Part shown: positions 6,717-13,618 of the stretch, piece by piece | Position numbering within the stretch: the stretch's first letter is position 1 | Layout: each line of letters opens with the position of its first letter | Assembly: GCA_964580815.1 (NCBI GenBank) | Contig: CAZOLY010000086.1 | Location: 1 to 13,900, forward strand | DNA length: 13,900 nt | Source: G020354785 sp964580815 | GTDB lineage: Bacteria; Bacteroidota; Bacteroidia; Bacteroidales; UBA10428 | Reading direction: 5' to 3' | Position numbers and translations under genes: made by a program | Notes under the pieces: generated by a model | The model's database searches: none | Seen by the model: only the letters and a program-made list of their open reading frames with translations | Told to the model about the DNA's origin: nothing

Positions 6717-7604
6717 ATGAAGGTAAATTCATTAATAATATTAATTATACTTGTTATATTTAAAGGTTGCAGAACAAATCCCGATAAAGAGGACAAGCCG
6801 TTAATAACTGTAAGCATATTGCCTCAGAAGTACATGCTTCAGAAAATTGCAGGTGACAGTTATAGAATAAACGTGATGATACCCCCGGGCATGAGCCCTG
6901 CTACCTATGACCCTTCTCCCCGGCAGTTGCAGCAATTAAGCAAATCAAAAGCGTATTTTATGATAGGTCATATTGGATTTGAAAGGGTATGGATGAAGAA
7001 AATATCATCAATCAATAAGTCAATGCCTGTATTTGATCTTTCCTCAGGTATAATGCTTATAGAAAGCGAGCATATTCATACATATAATGATAATGACAGA
7101 GCTGTGATTGATCCCCATATATGGCTGTCGCCAAAAGCATTAAAATTAATAAGCAAGAATATATATGGGGCATTAATTGAAATCATGCCCTCAGACAGCG
7201 TTATATTCAAACAAAATTATAACAACTTTCTGGAAGAGCTTGACAGCCTTGACAGCAATATTGGCAAATCACTATCAAAGGTGAGTAACAGGAAGTTTTT
7301 TATTTACCATCCTGCTCTTACATACCTGGCAAGGGATTACGGGCTGCAGCAAATACCTATAGAGTATGAAGGTAAGTCACCCTCCCCTTATTACCTTGAG
7401 GAGTTAATTGTTCTGGCTAAAAAAGATAATATTAGGGCTATTTTTATACAGGAGCAGTTTGATATTGAAAATGCAAAAGTGCTGGCAGATGAAATTAATG
7501 GGAAAATAATAAAAATTAATCCACTTGATGAGGATTTGTTAAATCAGATGATGTATATTACAGACCAGCTTGTAATAAATTTAAGTAACGGCAGGGATAA
7601 ATGA
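6717..7604 (+). CDS. Zinc/manganese ABC transporter substrate-binding lipoprotein (ZnuA-like)
   Basis: Cluster A-I metal-binding protein, 295 residues, that should capture Zn or Mn outside the inner membrane for the adjacent ATPase and permease. It has a lipoprotein signal (hydrophobic 5-15, then FKGC with Cys18; Lys at -2 is unusual). VSILPQKYMLQKIAG is the family's first strand and helix. Expected metal ligands are H134 (DPHIWLSP) and H198 (YHPALTYLA), with an acidic residue near NPLDEDL towards the end. The position normally holding the first His (DPHxYEP) reads SPATYDP, with Ala62; His85 in IGHIGFE may compensate. A short flexible segment with H119 and H121 just before DPHIW resembles the His-rich loop of zinc binders. 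Its stop codon overlaps the ATPase start (ATGA). Confidence 0.9.
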   Translation: MKVNSLIILIILVIFKGCRTNPDKEDKPLITVSILPQKYMLQKIAGDSYRINVMIPPGMSPATYDPSPRQLQQLSKSKAYFMIGHIGFERVWMKKISSINKSMPVFDLSSGIMLIESEHIHTYNDNDRAVIDPHIWLSPKALKLISKNIYGALIEIMPSDSVIFKQNYNNFLEELDSLDSNIGKSLSKVSNRKFFIYHPALTYLARDYGLQQIPIEYEGKSPSPYYLEELIVLAKKDNIRAIFIQEQFDIENAKVLADEINGKIIKINPLDEDLLNQMMYITDQLVINLSNGRDK

Positions 7605-8353
7605 AAAAGATTGTCGAAATAAAGAATATGAGTGCCGGCTATAACGGACAAAGGGTACTGAAACATGTAAGCCTTTCTATTTTTGATAATGATTTTATCG
7701 GTATTATAGGTCCGAATGGGGGAGGCAAGACCACCCTTTTAAAGGTTATACTGGGACTGTTGAAACCATCGGGGGGGCGCGTTGAATATTATCTGTCTGA
7801 CGGGAATAAAAAACTTAATATAGGATACCTTCCACAGCAATTCTCAACAGACAGGAAATTTCCTATTTCTGTTGGAGAGGTGGTCTTATCCGGAATGCTA
7901 AGAAGGAGGAATATTGTAAGGAGCTATTCGAAGGATGAAAGGGGCAGGGCATGGGAAGTGCTGGCAAGAATGGGTATCGGAGGCTTAAGCGGTAAAGCCT
8001 TTGGTGAGCTTTCGGGAGGAGAGATGCAAAAGGCGTTGCTGGCAAGAGCGATTATTTCATCACCACAGCTTCTGCTTCTTGATGAGCCTAATACTTATGT
8101 TGACCAGGTATTTGAAAGTGAGCTTTTCGACATTCTTGAAGAGCTTAATAAAAGTATGGCAATAATTGTTGTATCGCACGACGCAGGAATGATATCGTCT
8201 TATGTAAAGACCATAGCCTGTGTAAACGGGGAACTGCACTACCATCCATCGAACGAAATAAATAATGAGATATTAAAGGCTTACAATTGTCCGATTGACC
8301 TTATAACCCATGGCACGGTGCCACACAGGGTATTAAAAGATCATAAAAAATAG
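7601..8353 (+). CDS. Metal ABC transporter ATP-binding protein (ZnuC-like)
   Basis: A 250-residue ATPase that powers the neighbouring permease. The nucleotide-binding motifs are complete: Walker A GPNGGGKT (37-44), Q-loop YLPQQ (Q79/Q80), signature LSGGE (137-141), Walker B LLLLDE (157-162) and switch His193 in VVSHD. The C-terminal 40 residues, ending CPIDLITHGTVPHRVLKDH with H213, H215, H237, H242 and H248, match the tail I associate with ZnuC-type (Zn/Mn) ATPases, which favours metal over other substrates. The ATG overlaps the lipoprotein stop codon by four bases, so translational coupling is likely. A GGGA purine run lies just before it. The permease follows 9 bp downstream. Confidence 0.94.
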   Translation: MKKIVEIKNMSAGYNGQRVLKHVSLSIFDNDFIGIIGPNGGGKTTLLKVILGLLKPSGGRVEYYLSDGNKKLNIGYLPQQFSTDRKFPISVGEVVLSGMLRRRNIVRSYSKDERGRAWEVLARMGIGGLSGKAFGELSGGEMQKALLARAIISSPQLLLLDEPNTYVDQVFESELFDILEELNKSMAIIVVSHDAGMISSYVKTIACVNGELHYHPSNEINNEILKAYNCPIDLITHGTVPHRVLKDHKK

Positions 8354-8362
8354 TAACCAGGC

Positions 8363-9184
8363 ATGGCAGAGCTGTTTACACATGAATTTTTTAAGAATGC
8401 ACTGCTGGCAGCAGTACTTGCCAGCATATCATGCGGGGTAATAGGGACATATGTTGTTTCACGAAGGATAGTATTTATAAGCGGAGGAATAACTCATGCT
8501 TCTTTTGGAGGCATAGGTATAGGCTATTTCCTGGGAGTGAATCCCATACTCGGAGCTGCTGCTTTTGCAGTGATTTCAGCCCTGGGCATAGAGTATCTTA
8601 CCAAAAGGATTGAGATAAGAAATGATTCGGTAATAGCTATGTTCTGGGCTTTTGGCATGGCCACGGGAATAATATTTGTATACATAACACCGGGCTATGC
8701 GCCGAATCTGATGAGTTTTTTGTTTGGCAATATCCTGACGGTCTCCGCCCCGGATATACTGTTTATGGTTATACTGACTGCAGTGATTGTATTGTTTTTT
8801 ATGTTTTTCATAAAAATTATACTGTTTATTTCTTTTGACGAGGAGTTTGCACGTATTAAGAATATACCATGCCGGCTTTTCAATTATATATTAATCGGAC
8901 TGGTTGCTTTGACTGTGGTGATAAACATAAAGGTCGTGGGAATAATACTGGTACTGTCACTGCTGACTATTCCCCAGAACATAGCAAATACGCTAACAAT
9001 GAATTATAAGAAGATCATATTGCTATCGGTGCTGTTCGGCTTCATTGGGTTAGTGTCAGGATTGCTGGGAGCATTTTATCTTAATATTCCCAGCGGTGCC
9101 TCTATTGTTTTCACCCTGGTAATAATGCTGTCCGTAGTAAAGGCTGTAAAGAGACTAATTATATATTTAAGAGGGATAAAATAG
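8363..9184 (+). CDS. Metal ABC transporter permease (ZnuB/ABC-3 family)
   Basis: A 273-residue ABC-3 family permease with about eight hydrophobic segments, forming the channel for Zn or Mn import together with the two preceding gene products. Signature stretches are VSRRIVFISGGITHASFGGIGIGY (about 32-55), SLLTIPQNIANTL (about 199-211), the equivalent of the conserved LLIPAATA region, and NIPSGASIVF (about 241-250). Length and order fit the family with no sign of damage. ATG 8363 is 9 bp after the ATPase stop and directly precedes the expected N-terminal amphipathic stretch. Substrate choice between zinc and manganese cannot be settled from the permease; the ATPase tail and the lipoprotein's His loop lean to zinc. 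Confidence 0.94.
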   Translation: MAELFTHEFFKNALLAAVLASISCGVIGTYVVSRRIVFISGGITHASFGGIGIGYFLGVNPILGAAAFAVISALGIEYLTKRIEIRNDSVIAMFWAFGMATGIIFVYITPGYAPNLMSFLFGNILTVSAPDILFMVILTAVIVLFFMFFIKIILFISFDEEFARIKNIPCRLFNYILIGLVALTVVINIKVVGIILVLSLLTIPQNIANTLTMNYKKIILLSVLFGFIGLVSGLLGAFYLNIPSGASIVFTLVIMLSVVKAVKRLIIYLRGIK

Positions 9185-9205
9185 ATTATAAAAGAAAGCA
9201 AATAA

Positions 9206-10078
9206 ATGAAGTTGAAAATGGGAAAGATATTAATTCCGGGTATTTTAGCAATTGCGGCTGCAGGCACATTATTAGGTGCAGCTTTTTACCTTAAACATAA
9301 AGATTATAAATCAAAACCAGCCATGCAAAACAAAAATAATTTATCAGTAGTAGCATCTGAGAATATTAAAATCACTGTTGTCTATGATAATAATAGGTTT
9401 AAGGACGGACTGGAAACTGCGTGGGGATTCTCCTGTATTGTTACGGGAACAGAAAAGACTATTTTGTTCGATACTGGCGGTGACGGTTCAATATTACTGG
9501 CAAATATGCAGGAACTGGGTATTAGTCCGGAAGAGATAGACCTGATAGTGCTTTCTCATATTCACAATGATCATGTCGGAGGGTTAGTTAGCTTTCTTAA
9601 AATAAATCCTGAAGTCACCGTATTTATACCTTCATCATTTCCTGAAAGTTTAATAGATAATATACGTGAATCTGGGGCAGGGATAATTGATGTACGGGGA
9701 CCCCGTGAGATTGTGAAAGGTGTCTATTCGACCGGCGTGCTTGGTACAAATATAATAGAGCAGTCTTTGGTTATTATCACAGAAAAGGGACTGGTTGTGA
9801 TAACAGGCTGTGCCCATCCGGGGATATTGAGAATTATAAATAAGGCAAAAGATTTGTTTAATGCGAATGTGCTCCTTGCAATAGGAGGGTTTCATTTATC
9901 CAAAGAAAGAGGACGAGAAATAGAGAATCTGGTCACTGATATAAAAAAATCGGGAGTTCAGTATATCGGACCTTGTCATTGCTCGGGAGATGTTGCAAGA
10001 CAGTTGTTCAGGGAGGAGTTTGATAAAAATTATATTAATGTTGGAGTGGGAAGGGTAATAGGGTTAAAGGACTTATAA
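9206..10078 (+). CDS. Exported or membrane-anchored MBL-fold metallohydrolase (COG1237-like)
   Basis: A 290-residue metallo-beta-lactamase-fold protein with an N-terminal hydrophobic segment (residues about 8-28) that is either a signal peptide or an anchor, placing the catalytic domain outside the cytoplasm. The metal site reads HIHNDH (H118, H120, D122, H123), H204 in TGCAHPG and H230 in GGFHL, followed by GPCHCSGD with C257, H258 and C259. The TGCAHPG / GGFHL / GPCHC series is typical of the COG1237 subgroup, some archaeal members of which are named as dihydropterin ribofuranosyl-aminobenzene phosphate synthase. Transfer of that activity is not justified here. The gene starts 21 bp after the permease, suggesting it is the last gene of the operon. 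ATG 9206 is used; Met5 is an alternative. The substrate is unknown. Confidence 0.88.
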   Translation: MKLKMGKILIPGILAIAAAGTLLGAAFYLKHKDYKSKPAMQNKNNLSVVASENIKITVVYDNNRFKDGLETAWGFSCIVTGTEKTILFDTGGDGSILLANMQELGISPEEIDLIVLSHIHNDHVGGLVSFLKINPEVTVFIPSSFPESLIDNIRESGAGIIDVRGPREIVKGVYSTGVLGTNIIEQSLVIITEKGLVVITGCAHPGILRIINKAKDLFNANVLLAIGGFHLSKERGREIENLVTDIKKSGVQYIGPCHCSGDVARQLFREEFDKNYINVGVGRVIGLKDL

Positions 10079-10159
10079 ACATCTATTATTGGGAAGGAAC
10101 AACAATAGTGAAAATCAAGATTAAAGGAGTTGCCTGATAATTATATTCATTAAGAAATA

Positions 10160-12547
10160 ATGAAAGGTATTCTAAAACTGATTTGTGCCGGGGTAATAAT
10201 TTTCCCGTTAGAAATGCAATCACAGGTACCTGATATATATATCAATGAATTCATGGCTTCAAACTCAACAGTAATTTCTGATCCTGACTTTAATGAATAT
10301 AGCGACTGGATAGAGATATACAATTATGGTGATTCAGACATAAATATCAGGGGCTGTTTTATATCCGATGATTATAGTGAACCGGCCAAATGGGAAATTT
10401 ATGATAACGTGGTTATAGGTGCAAAGCAATACCTGATAATCTGGTGTGATAATCATGATACAATACTTGGGTCGATACATACAAGTTTTAAACTAAGCAA
10501 TGAGGGAGAGGAGATAGGATTATATTCAGGTGATATAAGCATAATTGATACTGTGTCATTTACAAGCCAGAAAACCGATATTTCATCGGGAAGAAATCCT
10601 GTACTGCATGCATCATGGGTATTTTATGACGAGCCAACTCCGGGAGATGCCAATAGTAGCACAGGTTATATTGTTGCTGCTGTACCTGTTGTCTCATTAG
10701 AAGAGGGGTTTTATGAGAATGATCAGAAACTTTATATCCTCTCAGAAGATGCGCTCGCAACTGTCAGGTTTACCCTGAATGGTACCGATCCCACTGAAGA
10801 TTCGGAGGTATTTCCTGATACGTTGCTTCTGACGGACAGGACATCCGAACCAAATGTCTATTCCGAAATCAGAACAAACCGGGACCCTTTTCCCTGGCTT
10901 CCGGACTGGGTTCCACCGTCAGGCAATGTTTTTAAGGCTACTATTGTAAAACTCCGTTCCTTTGAGGAAGGCAAAATAGCAAGTGATATAGTAGCAAAAA
11001 CGTATTTCATTAAAGAAGGCATGAAAACCCATTATACTTTGCCGGTTATTTCTATTGTTACTGACCCGGATAATTTATTTGATGATACTGCTGGTATATA
11101 TGTACCTGGTGTCTGTCATGTGGATGGCAACAGCAGCACAGGCAATTATTTCAGGGACTGGGAAAGGGAAGTGCATATGAGCTATTTTGAACCTGATGGT
11201 ACAATCGGCTTTGCCCAGAATGTTGGGGTACGCATTCAGGGCGGAACATCACCTGCCAGTCCGCAGAAAGCATTTCACGTAATTGCCAGAAATATATACG
11301 ATGATAACAGGATTAATTATCCGATATTTAAGGAAACCAAAGGGCATGCCAGGAATATCAATGAATATAAACGATTTATAATAAGGGCATGGGGAAGCAC
11401 GATACTTAGCGCCATGTTTAACGATGCTTGTGCTCACAGGTTAATGGAAGAAAGCTATTTGGATTTGCAGTCGTACCAGCCGGTTATTCTGTTTATAAAT
11501 GGTGAATACTGGGGAATACACGAGTTAAGGGAAGCCAATAAAAGTAACTGGTATTTTGAGGTTCATCACAATGTAAATACTGACGATCCCGGTATTGATC
11601 TGTTGTATCACTGGGATAACCGCACCCAGTATATTACAGAAGTAAATGAGGGAGATGCTGTTCACTGGAATAATCTGACGGCATATATACGCAGCCACGA
11701 TCTAAGTACAGGCGAATGTTATGATTACATAAAAACACAACTTGATATTGATAATTTTATCGATTATATGGTTCATAGCATGTATTTGGGTAAATGGGAT
11801 TGGCCGGGTAACAATGAAGCAACCTGGAGACCAAGGATCAGCGAAGGCAGATGGCGGTATATTACCTATGATATGGAAACGGGTTTCGGAGTAGCGACCG
11901 GACTCGACAATTCATTGGCATTTCTGGGTCCCCAGTTTAATATGTTTGATCATGTTCTGACAGGTACAGATATCCCCTTGTTTGAATATTACGGGCCACA
12001 TTTGATTTTTAAAGAGCTTGTGAAAAACGATACATTCGTGAAATCATTTGTTGCCAATATGGAAGAAAAATTACAAAATGAATTTTCGGTCACAGCAACA
12101 ACTTCCATCCTGGATGAAATGGTTAGCCAAATAGAGCCATATATGCAGGAACATTGGGACAGATGGCCATATGAGTCCGGGATAACTACCAACTGGTACG
12201 GCAGCGTTGACGGGATAAGAGATTATATGGAAAGGAGACCTGCATATTTAAAGGCTCACCTGGAAGAATTTAAAAGCAAATATCTTTCGGGATATGAGGA
12301 AATCAATAAATCTGATTCATTCGAAGATTTTATACAATTTGTGTCTAATATGCCTGATAATCAAAGTATCAGCCTGCAGATTTATACCTTTGATGGCAGG
12401 TTATTCCGGCAAAAGGAATGTTACAAAGAAGAGTTCATTTCATATTTCAGTAACTGGGGGGATGGCCAGTTACCCAAAGGAGCATATATATTCAGAATAA
12501 GAGCAGGAACGGGAGTAAAAACAACAAAGCTGGTTATTTTTCAGTAA
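10160..12547 (+). CDS. Secreted CotH kinase-family protein with lamin-tail, chitobiase-like and probable T9SS sorting domains
   Basis: A 795-residue secreted protein. In order: signal peptide (1-22); lamin-tail domain (about 25-165; INEFMASN, SDWIEIYN, KLSNEGEEIGLY); chitobiase/hexosaminidase C-terminal-like Ig module (about 175-285; VRFTLNGTDPT); CotH domain (about 293-705); and a C-terminal module (about 735-795; LQIYTFDGRL, KGAYIFRIRAG, then KLVIF) that looks like a type A T9SS sorting signal. CotH motifs seen are VRIQGGTS with K370 in QKAF (the likely ATP-contact lysine), NGEYWGIHELRE (447-458) and YDMETGFG (D571). CotH of Bacillus phosphorylates spore-coat proteins; what bacterial surface homologues modify is unknown. 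The second acidic residue of the usual D-x-D is Glu573. The start ATG has no clear Shine-Dalgarno and lies 81 bp after the MBL gene. It is probably a separate transcript, though no promoter motif is visible. Confidence 0.9.
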   Translation: MKGILKLICAGVIIFPLEMQSQVPDIYINEFMASNSTVISDPDFNEYSDWIEIYNYGDSDINIRGCFISDDYSEPAKWEIYDNVVIGAKQYLIIWCDNHDTILGSIHTSFKLSNEGEEIGLYSGDISIIDTVSFTSQKTDISSGRNPVLHASWVFYDEPTPGDANSSTGYIVAAVPVVSLEEGFYENDQKLYILSEDALATVRFTLNGTDPTEDSEVFPDTLLLTDRTSEPNVYSEIRTNRDPFPWLPDWVPPSGNVFKATIVKLRSFEEGKIASDIVAKTYFIKEGMKTHYTLPVISIVTDPDNLFDDTAGIYVPGVCHVDGNSSTGNYFRDWEREVHMSYFEPDGTIGFAQNVGVRIQGGTSPASPQKAFHVIARNIYDDNRINYPIFKETKGHARNINEYKRFIIRAWGSTILSAMFNDACAHRLMEESYLDLQSYQPVILFINGEYWGIHELREANKSNWYFEVHHNVNTDDPGIDLLYHWDNRTQYITEVNEGDAVHWNNLTAYIRSHDLSTGECYDYIKTQLDIDNFIDYMVHSMYLGKWDWPGNNEATWRPRISEGRWRYITYDMETGFGVATGLDNSLAFLGPQFNMFDHVLTGTDIPLFEYYGPHLIFKELVKNDTFVKSFVANMEEKLQNEFSVTATTSILDEMVSQIEPYMQEHWDRWPYESGITTNWYGSVDGIRDYMERRPAYLKAHLEEFKSKYLSGYEEINKSDSFEDFIQFVSNMPDNQSISLQIYTFDGRLFRQKECYKEEFISYFSNWGDGQLPKGAYIFRIRAGTGVKTTKLVIFQ

Positions 12548-12581
12548 AAACAAATTATGAATTAAGATTCTCAAAACATAG

Positions 12582-12604
12582 CCGCTATTTATTTTAATAG
12601 CCGG
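12582..12604. terminator. Possible terminator hairpin between convergent genes
   Basis: CCGCTATT pairs with AATAGCCGG around a six-base loop (12590-12595), with one bulged base. It is centred in the 88-bp gap between the CotH gene and the convergent SGNH hydrolase gene. The flanking T-runs are poor on both strands, so it may be a weak bidirectional terminator. No better candidate is present in the gap. Confidence 0.45.
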
Positions 12605-12635
12605 ATTTAATATATTTTGCCAAATCTAAATTTGT

Positions 12636-13376
12636 TTATTTAAGTCCTACAACAGCAAGCCGTGCCATTTCGGTAGCCCCTTTCCCGGTAAAATGTGTAT
12701 TGTCCTGCTTGCCGTCAGGGTACATTTCATATTTGCCAGGTTCAATCCATAAATACAGCATTTTGGAACCTTCCACTCCCAGGGAAAGCACAAGATCTTC
12801 AGACTTAAGCTGTAAATCAATGAAAGTGACATCTAATTCATCGGCAACATCTCTCATTACAAGGGGGTATGCCCCATGTGTATCTTCCAGAACGCCGTTG
12901 TCATTAAAGTTACGACGGACTATAGGGCTGAAAAGAACAGGAATTGCCCCTTTTTCGCGGGTTTCATTTATATATTTTATTAAGTTACGCCTGTAACCGG
13001 TGTAGGGATTAGTATATCTTGTTGAATCAGCCAGTTTCTGATCATTATGTCCGAACTGAATAAAAACATAATCCCCTGGTTTCAGTTCCTCCAGCACTGT
13101 TTTCCATCGCCCTTCATGAATAAAGCTCTTTGTGCTTCGTCCATTAACTGCATGATTTCTGATTGTTACAGGTTCATTGAAAAAATGCGGAAGCATCTGT
13201 CCCCAACCGCGTTCGGGATTACTATCAGGATTGGGTTTATCCGACATTGTTGAGTCTCCTATCATATAAATGACGATATTTTCTTCAGTATTGCATGAGA
13301 CGAAAAATAATAAAATAAAAATGAATCTGATAAGATGATTCAAATGCGGCTTTTTAAAATATTTTATTGAGTCCAT
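12636..13376 (-). CDS. SGNH/GDSL-family lipoprotein, rhamnogalacturonan acetylesterase-like (CE12)
   Basis: A 246-residue SGNH hydrolase that most resembles rhamnogalacturonan acetylesterases, which remove acetyl groups from pectin. Block I is GDSTM with the catalytic Ser42; block II is NHAVNGRSTKSF with Gly79 in the oxyanion hole; block III is FGHNDQK with Asn111; block V is DNTHFTGKG with D225 and the catalytic His228. NGRST, GHNDQK and DNTHF are typical of this subgroup. The N-terminus is a lipoprotein signal (hydrophobic 17-26, FVSC with Cys28), so the enzyme is probably anchored to a membrane. ATG at 13376 gives a complete signal sequence. It is divergent from a probable xylanase gene, which fits a plant-polysaccharide locus. 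Exact substrate is inferred from family resemblance only. Confidence 0.88.
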   Translation of the reverse strand: MDSIKYFKKPHLNHLIRFIFILLFFVSCNTEENIVIYMIGDSTMSDKPNPDSNPERGWGQMLPHFFNEPVTIRNHAVNGRSTKSFIHEGRWKTVLEELKPGDYVFIQFGHNDQKLADSTRYTNPYTGYRRNLIKYINETREKGAIPVLFSPIVRRNFNDNGVLEDTHGAYPLVMRDVADELDVTFIDLQLKSEDLVLSLGVEGSKMLYLWIEPGKYEMYPDGKQDNTHFTGKGATEMARLAVVGLK

Positions 13377-13401
13377 GCTAATAAAATATTAATATTTAGA
13401 A

Positions 13402-13428
13402 AAATCAGGAAGTATCATTTCCTGGTTT
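13402..13428. repeat. Inverted repeat in the divergent gap (operator or leader hairpin)
   Basis: AAATCAGGAA and TTCCTGGTTT flank a seven-base centre (GTATCAT): ten pairs including one T-G wobble. It lies 25 bp upstream of the SGNH hydrolase start codon. Read on the minus strand it is a hairpin followed by a short T-rich tract (ATTTTTC), so it could be an attenuator in that gene's leader, a regulator binding site serving both genes, or coincidence. Confidence 0.5.
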
Positions 13429-13604
13429 AAAAATACAATAAGTTAAGAAACAAGCTGGGAACAAAATAAAAAATTAATACACATAATAAGACAGGTAACG
13501 ATGATATTATAATAAGAAAGTTGTAAATTTATGAGTATGCAGGCAGACGTACATATGTCTTTTTATAAAAATACATACTTTATATTAAATATTTTAATTA
13601 TAAT

Positions 13605-13610
13605 AAGGAG
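13605..13610 (+). promoter_or_regulatory. Strong Shine-Dalgarno (AAGGAG) for the last gene
   Basis: AAGGAG ends 8 bases before the ATG at 13619, an ideal bacterial ribosome binding site. It fixes the start of the partial gene and stands out because most starts in this window have no recognisable Shine-Dalgarno. Confidence 0.75.
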
Positions 13611-13618
13611 CATAAATT

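Larger units (their letters stand above)
5990..10078 (+). other. Probable six-gene operon: PTPS-like, yidD, ZnuABC-type transporter, MBL-fold protein
   Basis: Six same-strand genes are packed with a 4-bp overlap (pterin enzyme/yidD, if the first yidD ATG is used), 20 bp, a 4-bp overlap (lipoprotein/ATPase), 9 bp and 21 bp. A 198-bp divergent gap lies upstream and an 81-bp gap downstream, with no internal terminator hairpin. The spacing argues for one transcript. The functional link would be zinc: an uptake system flanked by two proteins with zinc-site motifs. This is inferred from layout, and no Zur-type operator could be identified with confidence. Confidence 0.7.

Noticed and set aside
9206..10078. 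MBL protein as a true beta-lactamase or quorum-quenching lactonase
   Set aside because: The C-terminal TGCAHPG, GGFHL and GPCHC motifs match the COG1237 subgroup rather than class B beta-lactamases or AHL lactonases.
10108..10137. Nine-codon GTG mini-frame in the gap before the CotH gene
   Set aside because: Too short to support, no Shine-Dalgarno, and no sign of a leader-peptide mechanism; expected by chance.
12700..12996. Plus-strand open frame of 98 codons opposite the SGNH hydrolase
   Set aside because: Antisense to the conserved SGNH blocks III to V; Ser/Arg-rich translation with no family resemblance.
13377..13618. Largest intergenic gap, searched for small genes, RNA genes and TAnnTTTG promoters
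   Set aside because: Nothing beyond the inverted repeat at 13402-13428 and the Shine-Dalgarno at 13605-13610; no tRNA-like fold, no credible small frame, no TTTG on the plus strand.
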